From Rhodobacteraceae bacterium HTCC2150 (GTDB lineage: Bacteria; Pseudomonadota; Alphaproteobacteria; Rhodobacterales; Rhodobacteraceae): a stretch of DNA of 64,000 bases. Position numbers and translations under genes: made by a program. Shown here piece after piece: positions 56,050-64,000 of this stretch; the stretch's first letter is position 1, and every line of letters begins with the position of its first letter. Where the stretch lies: positions 1 to 64,000 of the forward strand of contig AAXZ01000004.1 of NCBI GenBank assembly GCA_000169395.1, in the 5' to 3' direction. The notes under the pieces are model-generated. The model was not told where the DNA came from. It saw only the letters and a list, made by a program, of their open reading frames with translations, and did no database searches.

Positions 56050-58599
56050 CTATCCGTTCAAAATACGCCCGATCATCTCGGATGTGTCTGCCGACAACCC
56101 CTCAGTTTTGATAATGCGATCCATTGCCGATTTCATCAATTGCTGACGGTTTTCGTCATATCGACGCCAACTTTGGAAGGCACTGCACATGCGGGCTGTG
56201 GTTTGTGGGTTAAGGGGATCAAGTTTGATCAGCCATTCGGCCAGTAATTCATAACCAGCGCCACTTACGTCATGAAACCCAGCGGGGTTTGCCGACATCG
56301 CACCAAAAACCGAACGGAATCGATTTGGATTTGTCAGTGTGAAATCGGCGTGTTTTGCAAGGCGTTCAGTTGTTACCGCGGCATTGCTTGGATCGGCTTG
56401 GGTAATTTGTAAGCCAAACCATTTGTTGATGACCAAGCGATCAGATTGCCATTGGTTATAAAATGCCGCCACTGAATCGTCGCCTTTGCCTGCGGAAATC
56501 AAGCAAGCCAGCGCATCGAGTTGCAAGGTCATGTTGTCAGCTGCATCATATTGGGTTTGGGCCGTCTTGCCGCCGTCGAGCCGATTGATGAAACTTAATG
56601 CGCGGCCTTGAAGGGCGCGTTTGCCGTTTGAAACGGCATCTGGTGAATATGCTCCTGTGACAGAATTCGCGGCATATAACCTTTGAAATGTATCTTGACC
56701 CTTTTGTGCAAGGCTTTGTTTTAAGGTTTCAAGGGCTTGCCAAATCGCGGTGGGGTCAGGAACATGGCCGCCACTGGCCAGTGTTTCAGCCAAATCGTTT
56801 TGACCGGGCATTGCCAGTGTCAACGCACGAAAAGCCGGATCAAGATCGTCGTCACGCGCGACAGCCATGGCCGCATCTAGATAAAGATCGTCAGGTGCCG
56901 CGCCTTTCGTGATCATGTTCATAAGAACGTCTTTGGCCAAAGAACGCCCTGCTTCCCATTTGTTAAAGGGATCGGTGTCATGGGCCAGCAAGAATGCGCG
57001 TTCCACGTTGTTTGTTTCGCGTGTTAAAATGACTGGCGCAGAAAAATCCCGCAAAATTGAGGGGATCGGTTTTGAGGCAAGACCAGAAAATTCAAAACTT
57101 TGCGTTTCTTCGGTCATTTCAATCAACGTAGACGGCGTTATTTCGTCACCGTTTTGACCTAGCAGGCCAACGGAAATTGGGATCAAGCGCGGCGGTTTGC
57201 TGTCTTGTCCGGGTGTCGCTGGCGTTTCTTGGGTGAATGTTAGCGTCAGCGTGTCACCTTCAAATGTTTCCTTTACTGACAAGCGCGGGGTGCCCGCGTC
57301 AGTATACCAACGTTTAAACTGCGATAGATCACGACCCGTTGCATCCTCAAATACCTGTAACCAGTCCTCGATCGTGCAGGCTTGTCCGTCATGGCGGTCA
57401 AAATACATGGTCAGCGCTTTGTCATAGTTTTCATCACCGACTAGGCGTTTCAACATGCCAATTACCTCAGCGCCTTTTTCATAGACTGTCGCGGTATAAA
57501 AGTTGTTGATTTCAACAAAATGATCGGGACGCGGGGGATGGGCAAGGGGGCCGTTGTCCTCGGAAAACTGTCGCCCACGCAACGCAAGAACGTCATTGAT
57601 ACGCTGAACAGGGGCGCTGCGCTCATCTGCTGAAAACTGTTGATCGCGGAATACTGTCAGCCCTTCTTTCAGGCACAGTTGAAACCAGTCACGGCAGGTA
57701 ATGCGATTGCCAGTCCAATTGTGAAAATATTCATGGGCAATGATTGCCTCTATGCGTTCAAAATTACCGTCTGTGGCTGTTTCGGGACTGGCAAGGACAG
57801 CCGATGAATTGAATATATTCAAACCTTTATTTTCCATGGCACCCATATTGAAATCATCAACGGCAACGATGTTGAAAAGGTCTAAATCATATTCGCGCCC
57901 ATAAACATCTTCGTCCCATTTCATCGATGCCTTAAGGGCCTTCATACCAAAGGCGCATTTGTCTTGATCGCCATCGCGCACCCAAATGTTTAGATCAACT
58001 TCACGGCCCGATTTTGTAGTGAAACTGTCGGGATGTGTGATCAATTCACCAGCGACAAGCGCAAACAGATAGGCTGGTTTGGGCCATGGATCATGCCATT
58101 CGGCAAATCCTGTGCCGGATGTGCCTGGATTGCCGTTTGATAGCAAAATTGGTTCATGCCCCTCAATGCGCACATCAAATGGTGCCATCACATCTGGGCG
58201 ATCTGGGTAAAAGGTGATTTTACGAAAACCCTCGGCCTCGCATTGGGTGCAATACATGCCGTTGGACATATAAAGCCCTTCAAGGGCAGTGTTGGCGGCA
58301 GGATCGATTTCGACCTCGCATTCCCAAACAAATTCGGTGGTCGGAACGGCACAGGTTAGACCCTTTTCGCTGACATTGGGTGTCACGGGGGTGCCATTGA
58401 TTTTAGCGCAGATAAGTTTCAGGTTTTCGCCATGTAAGAAGAATTCCCCGACAGACTCTGGATTGGGACGAAATTTGACTTTTGAAATAACGCGTGTGGC
58501 GTTGGGTGCTAATTTGAATGTCAAATCAACGTGATCTACCCAATAAGACGGGGCTTTATAGTCAGCAAGATATACAGTTTGAGCTTGGCTATCGGTCAT
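56050..58599 (-). CDS. pepN: aminopeptidase N (M1 family)
   Basis: 849 aa zinc aminopeptidase of broad specificity. GAMEN motif in NMGAMENKGLNIF, zinc site HEYFHNWTGNRITCRDW with the catalytic Glu, and the downstream Glu in LKEGLTVF; the length and four-domain layout match bacterial PepN. Cytoplasmic, single gene, divergent from the third Hint gene. Confidence 0.95.
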   Translation of the reverse strand: MTDSQAQTVYLADYKAPSYWVDHVDLTFKLAPNATRVISKVKFRPNPESVGEFFLHGENLKLICAKINGTPVTPNVSEKGLTCAVPTTEFVWECEVEIDPAANTALEGLYMSNGMYCTQCEAEGFRKITFYPDRPDVMAPFDVRIEGHEPILLSNGNPGTSGTGFAEWHDPWPKPAYLFALVAGELITHPDSFTTKSGREVDLNIWVRDGDQDKCAFGMKALKASMKWDEDVYGREYDLDLFNIVAVDDFNMGAMENKGLNIFNSSAVLASPETATDGNFERIEAIIAHEYFHNWTGNRITCRDWFQLCLKEGLTVFRDQQFSADERSAPVQRINDVLALRGRQFSEDNGPLAHPPRPDHFVEINNFYTATVYEKGAEVIGMLKRLVGDENYDKALTMYFDRHDGQACTIEDWLQVFEDATGRDLSQFKRWYTDAGTPRLSVKETFEGDTLTLTFTQETPATPGQDSKPPRLIPISVGLLGQNGDEITPSTLIEMTEETQSFEFSGLASKPIPSILRDFSAPVILTRETNNVERAFLLAHDTDPFNKWEAGRSLAKDVLMNMITKGAAPDDLYLDAAMAVARDDDLDPAFRALTLAMPGQNDLAETLASGGHVPDPTAIWQALETLKQSLAQKGQDTFQRLYAANSVTGAYSPDAVSNGKRALQGRALSFINRLDGGKTAQTQYDAADNMTLQLDALACLISAGKGDDSVAAFYNQWQSDRLVINKWFGLQITQADPSNAAVTTERLAKHADFTLTNPNRFRSVFGAMSANPAGFHDVSGAGYELLAEWLIKLDPLNPQTTARMCSAFQSWRRYDENRQQLMKSAMDRIIKTEGLSADTSEMIGRILNG

Positions 58600-58781
58600 T
58601 TGGGTTTCCCTTACGGATCACATTTTTACGCTGTCTTAGATGTAACAAGTGAGGGGGTTACCGCAAGGGGACAGTTGGTAATTCAATTTCCGGTTGTGAC
58701 GCAATACTGCGTATTTTCCCCGTTTTATGCCGAAGTATTCACAATAGATATGCTTAAAGATGTACTAACGAGGACAGTGCC

Positions 58782-59750
58782 ATGTTCATTTATGTTTATT
58801 CGCCTTCTGATTTTATTGGCGGCTTGCCCAACGAGGCAGGCGGCGCTGCCTCGGGTAGCCCGACGTTTAATTTACAGCTGGTTCCTGGCGCTACACCCAC
58901 GTTGATTGAAATCACTGACAACGAAGCGGTTTTTGATGAGCTTGATGGCAGCCAATCGTTGACCAATTCGGTTAACATTGACGGCACTGCATATGGTGCT
59001 GGAACAACCGTTCACACGGCATATGATCTTATCAATACAGGAAGCGGACACAAAGTGACCTCTATTCACTTTGGGGGTAATGGGTATGAACAAGGCGCCG
59101 TTCATGGCCTTGTTTCCACAGAATTGTTGGTTCCTGGGGTGAATCATTCCTTTAATTTTGAACGTAGTTCCTATCTGCAAAACAATGAATACGATGATTA
59201 CGTCGCGTGTTTCGCCGAAGGCATGCGCATTGATACACCTACTGGCCCAAAACTGGTGCAAGACTTGCAAATTGGCGATCTGGTTTTGACCAAAGATAAT
59301 GGCGCAAAGCCCGTTGAATGGATCGGTTCGCGTAAAGTTGCTGCAAAAGCGGCCTTTGCCCCCGTTGTGATTTCCGCGGGTGCATTAGGCAATGAAAACG
59401 ATTTGGTTTTTTCACCTGAACATCGCGTTCTTTTGACCGGCGCGGCAATTGAGCTGGCCTTTGGGGATGTCGAGGTTTTGGTGGCGGCGAAACATCTGGT
59501 TGATCATGATCGGATTTACCGTCGCACAGGTGGGGACGTTCGGTATTTCCATGTTATGTTTGATGCCCATGAGATTGTCAGCTCTGACGGCGTATATTCC
59601 GAAAGCTTTCTTTATTCTGAACTGGCATTGTCTGGCTTTGAGGCTGAACAAGCCGCCGAAATACACGCTTTTTTTCCCGAATTATCCATTGATAGAGAAT
59701 ATGTTAGCGCACGTCGCTGTTTGCGGCGCCACGAGGTTGCGATTCTATAA
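58782..59750 (+). CDS. Hint-domain protein with an uncharacterised N-terminal module
   Basis: 322 aa. Residues 1-140 form a beta-rich module without known identity (FIYVYSPSDFIGG, HFGGNGYEQGAVHG). The Hint_2 domain starts at Cys143 (ACFAEGMRIDT), with LQIGDLVLTKDNGAKPVEW, VISAGALGNENDLVF, block-B SPEHRVLL (His214), and DAHEIVSSDGVYSESF. It resembles the C-terminal domain of the 4.2-8.1 kb protein closely (VLVAAKHLV and FPEL occur in both). No signal peptide seen. Confidence 0.75.
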   Translation: MFIYVYSPSDFIGGLPNEAGGAASGSPTFNLQLVPGATPTLIEITDNEAVFDELDGSQSLTNSVNIDGTAYGAGTTVHTAYDLINTGSGHKVTSIHFGGNGYEQGAVHGLVSTELLVPGVNHSFNFERSSYLQNNEYDDYVACFAEGMRIDTPTGPKLVQDLQIGDLVLTKDNGAKPVEWIGSRKVAAKAAFAPVVISAGALGNENDLVFSPEHRVLLTGAAIELAFGDVEVLVAAKHLVDHDRIYRRTGGDVRYFHVMFDAHEIVSSDGVYSESFLYSELALSGFEAEQAAEIHAFFPELSIDREYVSARRCLRRHEVAIL

Positions 59751-60084
59751 AAATTGCCAAGTGGGAAATATTCAGCGATTTCCCATGATGAATAATTGGT
59801 ATTTTTGATAGGTTTCACGTGTCCCAGAGCAATCTAGGGGGGGTGCTGCCATCTTATTATTTTTATCGGTTGTATGATTGTGTTCGGGCTTGAGTTTGCC
59901 CCCGTGTCGTAACAAGTATCTGGCATTTACCGGCGGAGGGGGCGCAAGTTCCCTCCGTTTCTTTTTGCCGAAAATTTTTAGAGTAACCCGCGCTCGTTAA
60001 TTGGCTTGCACACCACGTCATTACTGCATAGGCTTCTAAAGCAATGCGCGGATACGCGTCTATCTACTGATTGGGAGAATTTTC
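59751..60084. other. gene-free region before glcB with a terminator
   Basis: 334 bases without a credible ORF. A hairpin terminator sits at 59934-59966. Downstream, TTGCAC (60006-60011), 17 bases, then TAGGCT may be a weak glcB promoter, and GGGAGA lies six bases before the glcB TTG start. Confidence 0.4.
59934..59966 (+). terminator. rho-independent terminator between Hint gene and glcB
   Basis: CGGAGGG (59934-59940) and CCCTCCG (59951-59957) around a 10-base loop, followed by TTTCTTTTT. It is 183 bases after the Hint stop, an unusually long 3' segment. Confidence 0.75.
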
Positions 60085-62241
60085 TTGGAAAAATATGTTG
60101 TCAAAAATGATCTGAAGGTTTCAGAACAGCTTGTCGAGTTTATAGAATCCAAGGCACTGCCTGGAAGTGGTGTAGAAGCGGATGCGTTTTGGTCTGGATT
60201 GTCCGACGTTGTTCATCAAATGGGCCCCAGAAATCGGGCATTGTTAGAAAAACGCGAAACGATACAGGCCCAAATTGATGCATGGCATGTACAGCATCGA
60301 AACGAAAACCATGATGCTGCTGCCTACAAAGCATTTTTGCAGGAAATTGGTTACTTGGTGCCTGAGGGCGAAGATTTCTCAATCGATACCGCAAATGTAG
60401 ATCCCGAAATCGCAACAGTGGCGGGACCGCAATTGGTGGTGCCGATCACCAACGCGCGATTTGCATTAAATGCCGCAAATGCCCGTTGGGGCAGCCTTTA
60501 TGACGGGTTTTACGGAACTGATGTCATGGGTTCGCTTCCACAAAAAGGTGGATATGACCAAGGTCGCGGCGCGCGCGTTGTTGCTCGTGCACGGGTTTTC
60601 TTGGATGAGGCCTTTCCTGTTTCTGGCACAAGCCACGCAGATGCGCGTCGTTATTCTGTGCGAAACGGTGCCCTGATGGTCGATGATTGCCCGCTTGAGC
60701 AGCCAGAAAAATTTGTGGGTTACAAAGGACATCCCAAAGCACCAAGTTCAATTTTGCTTTGCAACAATCAATTGCATGTCGAGTTGGTATTTGATCGCAC
60801 ACATTCTATTGGCAGTCGGGATCAAGCAGGTCTTGCTGATGTGGTCATGGAAAGCGCGATGTCCGTCATTATGGATTGCGAAGATTCCGTCGCCTGTGTG
60901 GATGCCGAGGATAAGGTCGTGGCCTACACCAACTGGCTGGGCTTGATGAAAGGTAATCTGCAAGAAACTTTTGAAAAAAATGGCAAACAACTGACCCGTG
61001 AAATGGCGGATGACAGAACGTTTGTTACCCCAGATGGCGGCAGCATGACGGTAAAGGGTCGTGCGCTGATGCTGGTGCGAAACGTTGGCCATTTGATGAG
61101 CAATCCAGCGATTTTGGATCGTGATGGAAATGAGGTTTATGAGGGCCTGATGGACGCGATGGTCACAATGTTGATCGCGAAACACGATTTAGCGCGTGAG
61201 GGAGGAAACTCGGTTCATGGGTCAGCTTATGTTGTGAAACCAAAGATGCATGGTCCTGAAGAGGTTGCCTTCACAAATGATATATTCACTATGGTCGAGT
61301 GCATTTTGGGCATGCCCCAAAATACTGTCAAAATCGGCATCATGGATGAGGAACGTCGCACAACGGTTAATCTGAAAGAATGCATTCGTGCCGCCAAAAG
61401 CCGTGTAGCCTTCATTAATACAGGTTTTCTGGATCGTACGGGTGACGAAATCCATACATCTATGGAGGCAGGGCCTTTTTCGCGCAAAGACTTTATCAAA
61501 CGCAAAGCTTGGATCGGTGCCTATGAGGATTGCAACGTTGATATCGGTTTGGAATGTGGCCTTTCCGGTCGCGCACAGATTGGCAAGGGCATGTGGGCCA
61601 TGCCCGATATGATGGCTGCCATGTTGGAACAAAAAATCGGACATCCACAATCCGGCGCAAATTGCGCTTGGGTTCCAAGCCCGACAGCCGCCACTTTGCA
61701 TGCGCTTCATTATCATAAAATTGATGTTTTTGCTGTGCAGAAAAAATTGATGGCAGGGGGGCGGCGTGCCCACGTCGAAGCCGTTTTGGAAATTCCTTTG
61801 GCGACCTACCAAAAGTGGACAGATGCACAGAAAATCCGTGAAGTGGAAAATAACGCCCAAGGCATTTTGGGATACGTTGTGCGTTGGATTGACCAAGGTG
61901 TTGGTTGTTCCAAAGTGCCAGACATTAACAACGTAGGTTTGATGGAAGATCGCGCAACGTGTCGTATTTCTAGCCAAGCATTGGCAAACTGGTTGCACCA
62001 CGACGTTGTCAGCCATGAACAAGTGATGGCCAGCATGCAAAAGATGGCCGAAGTTGTAGACCAACAAAACGCCGCGGACCCAAGTTATGTGCCAATGGCG
62101 CCCAGCTTTGGTGGTATTGCATTCCAAGCGGCTTGTGACTTGGTCTTTAAGGGACGTGTACAGCCGTCTGGTTATACAGAACCCGTTTTGCATGCACGCC
62201 GTTTGGAATTGAAAGCCATGCACGCTGGATCGCAACACTAA
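60085..62241 (+). CDS. glcB: malate synthase G
   Basis: 718 aa TIM-barrel enzyme condensing glyoxylate with acetyl-CoA to malate. Family marks: [80 protein letters not shown], and [15 protein letters not shown]; the 700+ residue length is typical of the G isoform. Start is TTG with GGGAGA upstream. No isocitrate lyase lies in the window, so it probably serves glyoxylate from other sources. Confidence 0.95.
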   Translation: MEKYVVKNDLKVSEQLVEFIESKALPGSGVEADAFWSGLSDVVHQMGPRNRALLEKRETIQAQIDAWHVQHRNENHDAAAYKAFLQEIGYLVPEGEDFSIDTANVDPEIATVAGPQLVVPITNARFALNAANARWGSLYDGFYGTDVMGSLPQKGGYDQGRGARVVARARVFLDEAFPVSGTSHADARRYSVRNGALMVDDCPLEQPEKFVGYKGHPKAPSSILLCNNQLHVELVFDRTHSIGSRDQAGLADVVMESAMSVIMDCEDSVACVDAEDKVVAYTNWLGLMKGNLQETFEKNGKQLTREMADDRTFVTPDGGSMTVKGRALMLVRNVGHLMSNPAILDRDGNEVYEGLMDAMVTMLIAKHDLAREGGNSVHGSAYVVKPKMHGPEEVAFTNDIFTMVECILGMPQNTVKIGIMDEERRTTVNLKECIRAAKSRVAFINTGFLDRTGDEIHTSMEAGPFSRKDFIKRKAWIGAYEDCNVDIGLECGLSGRAQIGKGMWAMPDMMAAMLEQKIGHPQSGANCAWVPSPTAATLHALHYHKIDVFAVQKKLMAGGRRAHVEAVLEIPLATYQKWTDAQKIREVENNAQGILGYVVRWIDQGVGCSKVPDINNVGLMEDRATCRISSQALANWLHHDVVSHEQVMASMQKMAEVVDQQNAADPSYVPMAPSFGGIAFQAACDLVFKGRVQPSGYTEPVLHARRLELKAMHAGSQH

Positions 62242-62273
62242 CGTTATCTGTTCAAATAGCCTCTAAAATTGGG

Positions 62274-62307
62274 GCGATGAAAGCGACTTAAACCAGTCAC
62301 TCATCGC
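62274..62307 (+). terminator. two-part hairpin after glcB
   Basis: GCGATGA/TCATCGC outer arms enclose GACT/AGTC. It follows the glcB stop by 32 bases but lacks a T tract, so it may be a weak terminator or 3' stabiliser. Confidence 0.4.
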
Positions 62308-62360
62308 TTCACCCCCAATCATTTCTGGGTTAGGGTGGGCAAACCATCAAAGGAAAACTT

Positions 62361-63137
62361 ATGTCGCGCCCTGTTATCGGTATTATTGGCAATCAATATT
62401 TGATGAACGATCAATATCCGGTTGTTGCCTCTGGTGTCATGAATTGCGATGCAATTTCACAAGTGGCAGGATGCATGCCTTTGGTAGTTCCAGCCGACAC
62501 AAACTATGCCTCTGTTGAAGAGTGGTTAGAAATTTGTGACGGTTTCTTGCTGACTGGTGGGCGCCCTAATGTGCACCCCGAAGAATACGGTGAAGAAGAA
62601 ACAGAGGCGCACGGCACGTTTGATCGCCCTCGTGATGGGCTAACTTTGCCATTGATCCGCGCCTGTGTTGAACGCGGTCAGCCCTTTTTAGGTATTTGCC
62701 GTGGCTTTCAAGAAGTGAACGTTGCCATGGGCGGCACACTTTATCCAGAAATTCGCGATTTACCGGGACGACTGAACCACCGGATGCCCCCTGATGGAAC
62801 GATGGAAGAAAAATTCGCCCTTAGACATAGCGTGAACTTTACCAAAGAGGGGCCGTTTGCGGCGCTTTTGGGTGAAGATGAGGTTATGACCAACACATTG
62901 CACGGGCAGGGCATTAAAGTTGCAGGTGAGCGGGTGATTGTGGATGGCATGGCACCTGACGGCACACCAGAAGCGATCCATATTAAAGATGCAGCTGGCT
63001 TTACGCTATCGGTTCAGTGGCATCCTGAATGGAACGCCGATCAGGATCCGGTTTCTAAAAAGTTGTTCACTGCATTCGGTGAGGCAGCACATGCTTGGGC
63101 CAAAGCACCACAAAGACCGCTGCAAAAAATCGCCTAG
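62361..63137 (+). CDS. gamma-glutamyl-gamma-aminobutyrate hydrolase family (class I GATase, peptidase C26)
   Basis: 258 aa. Catalytic triad of the class I glutamine amidotransferase fold: Cys113 in FLGICRGFQE, His221 and Glu223 in VQWHPEW. The N-terminus PVIGIIGNQYLMND fits PuuD-like enzymes that split gamma-glutamyl-GABA in polyamine breakdown. No other polyamine gene is close, so substrate is inferred. Overlaps the convergent GNAT gene by four bases. Confidence 0.85.
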   Translation: MSRPVIGIIGNQYLMNDQYPVVASGVMNCDAISQVAGCMPLVVPADTNYASVEEWLEICDGFLLTGGRPNVHPEEYGEEETEAHGTFDRPRDGLTLPLIRACVERGQPFLGICRGFQEVNVAMGGTLYPEIRDLPGRLNHRMPPDGTMEEKFALRHSVNFTKEGPFAALLGEDEVMTNTLHGQGIKVAGERVIVDGMAPDGTPEAIHIKDAAGFTLSVQWHPEWNADQDPVSKKLFTAFGEAAHAWAKAPQRPLQKIA

Positions 63138-63607
63138 TCTGTCAGTTTTAGGTGCATCCAGAAGTTGGTTAACGTGACGCCGTATCGATCCGTTCGGTTT
63201 TCTCGCACCTCTAACCAGCCTTGCCGCAAGAAAAAACGCCGTGCAAGGTGACTGGCCTCGGTATCCAATTTATGCATGTTAAGCGCTCGTGCGACGTAAA
63301 CGATGCCGTCATGCAACATGGTGGCTACGCCTTTTCCCATGACATCTGGCAACACATAAGCAAAATCAAGATGCCCGTCATAGCCCAATGTCATAAAGCC
63401 AAGCCGTGTGCCTGCATCGTCAATGGCAACCAACGTGATTTGGTCAGATAATCGAGGTTCCCAATCAGGATTTGGCGTATCTCGTGGCGCCCAAGCACGA
63501 CGTTCGTTTTCGTTGTAATGTTGTTTGGTTCCCTCATGCACTGCACGATAATAAATGTGGTGTAGGGCGACGTCATCGCCTTCTTGATAATATCGTAATT
63601 CAACCAA
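63134..63607 (-). CDS. GNAT-family N-acetyltransferase
   Basis: 157 aa GNAT fold. Acetyl-CoA pyrophosphate loop region around VLPDVMGKGVATMLHDGIV (variant of Q/RxxGxG/A), preceded by the beta4 strand LDFAYV, and later EASHLARRFFLRQGWLEV. Acceptor unknown. It ends convergent with the C26 hydrolase gene and its start lies 16 bases after the SDR stop, suggesting co-transcription with that gene. Confidence 0.8.
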   Translation of the reverse strand: MVELRYYQEGDDVALHHIYYRAVHEGTKQHYNENERRAWAPRDTPNPDWEPRLSDQITLVAIDDAGTRLGFMTLGYDGHLDFAYVLPDVMGKGVATMLHDGIVYVARALNMHKLDTEASHLARRFFLRQGWLEVRENRTDRYGVTLTNFWMHLKLTD

Positions 63608-63623
63608 ATTTGTTCACCATGTT

Positions 63624-64000
63624 CTAACCGCCAGCCATTTCAATGGTTTGCCCGTTTATTGCGTCAGAACCTGGCAAGCACAGCCAAGCGGCGGCGGCAC
63701 CAACTTCATCAGGATGTATAAGCTTGTTGTGGCGATTTTGGGATATCATAGTGCCCAACGCATCTTGTGCACTCATGCCTGTTCTTGAGGCAATGCCTTG
63801 CACATTTCGGCTGACAATTTCTGTATCCACGTAAGCTGGACACAGCGCGTTGAACGTCAAGTTCCCTCCGAGGTATTCCGCACTTAGCCCATGGATTAGT
63901 CCCACAAGGCCATGCTTTGAAGCGGTATATGCCGTCGCCCCCTTTAGGCCGCGAACACCGGCAATTGAAGACACACCAATGACACGTCCCCAATCGGTTT
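63624..64000 (-). CDS. short-chain dehydrogenase/reductase, partial (3-hydroxybutyrate dehydrogenase-like)
   Basis: C-terminal 125 codons of an SDR; the 5' part lies beyond 64000. The frame at the edge reads TDWGRVIGVSSIAGVRGLKG, which contains the active-site Ser region; then AYTASKHGLVGL (catalytic Tyr and Lys) and the end GSDAINGQTIEMAGG. The LCPAYVDTEIV motif is SDR-typical. Best guess is a 3-hydroxyacyl or 3-hydroxybutyrate dehydrogenase; substrate cannot be fixed without the rest. Confidence 0.8.
   Translation of the reverse strand, partial: TDWGRVIGVSSIAGVRGLKGATAYTASKHGLVGLIHGLSAEYLGGNLTFNALCPAYVDTEIVSRNVQGIASRTGMSAQDALGTMISQNRHNKLIHPDEVGAAAAWLCLPGSDAINGQTIEMAGG

Overview
The window looks like a chromosomal segment of an alphaproteobacterium of the Rhodobacterales (roseobacter group), of moderate G+C. 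Several family-typical arrangements support this: DUF2484 membrane proteins between murC and murB, a cobS / J-domain protein / bolA neighbourhood, stand-alone Hint-domain proteins, an alphaproteobacterial FtsZ tail (IPAFLRRQ), and two RNA loci like those described in Rhodobacter sphaeroides (DUF1127 gene plus CCUCC-loop RNAs; a long mraZ leader ending in a terminator, as for UpsM). I see no insertion sequence, prophage, integrase or CRISPR array. The genus cannot be fixed from the window.

Layout. 1-3.7 kb: an M20 deacetylase (argE-like) convergent with a Rieske oxygenase / RidA / DUF1028 operon. 4.2-8.1 kb: a very large Asp/Gly-rich calcium-repeat protein with a C-terminal Hint domain, whose first ~50 codons lie in another frame. 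8.3-16.5 kb: Fe-alcohol dehydrogenase + thioesterase, IMPACT-family protein, tRNA-Gly(GCC), a small secreted protein, an alpha-hydroxy-acid dehydrogenase + phosphoesterase pair, a GH19 lysozyme/chitinase gene broken by an in-frame TGA, and a UvrD helicase. 16.5-17.6 kb: a 516-bp tandem duplication, each copy carrying a DUF1127 gene and a string of CCUCC-loop hairpins. 17.7-18.8 kb: Mrp/ApbC.

19.0-43.7 kb is the division and cell wall (dcw) cluster: mraZ, rsmH, ftsL, ftsI, murE, murF, mraY, then a terminator and a reversed pair of small secreted-type ORFs, then murD, ftsW, murG, murC, two DUF2484 genes, murB, ddl, ftsQ, ftsA, ftsZ, terminator, lpxC, bamD, recN. These genes make lipid II from UDP-MurNAc precursors, flip and polymerise it at the septum, assemble the FtsZ ring, and supply lipid A and outer-membrane biogenesis. 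Starts and stops frequently overlap by 4-8 bases, which suggests translational coupling.

43.7-64 kb: a ClC channel, DUF427, aminopeptidase P, CobT, a small secreted protein, CobS, a second Hint protein, a J-domain protein, BolA, a DUF4177 protein, gatB, a transglycosylase-like secreted protein, pepN, a third Hint protein, malate synthase G (glyoxylate use), a class-I glutamine-amidotransferase-type hydrolase, a GNAT enzyme, and an SDR dehydrogenase cut by the window end.

The most interesting items are the duplicated DUF1127/RNA locus, whose paralogous hairpins show compensatory base changes; the terminator-ended leader with 10-bp-spaced MraZ boxes in front of mraZ; three divergent Hint-domain genes; and three apparent reading-frame lesions (4.3 kb, 13.6 kb and possibly 27.78 kb) that could be real decay or assembly errors.
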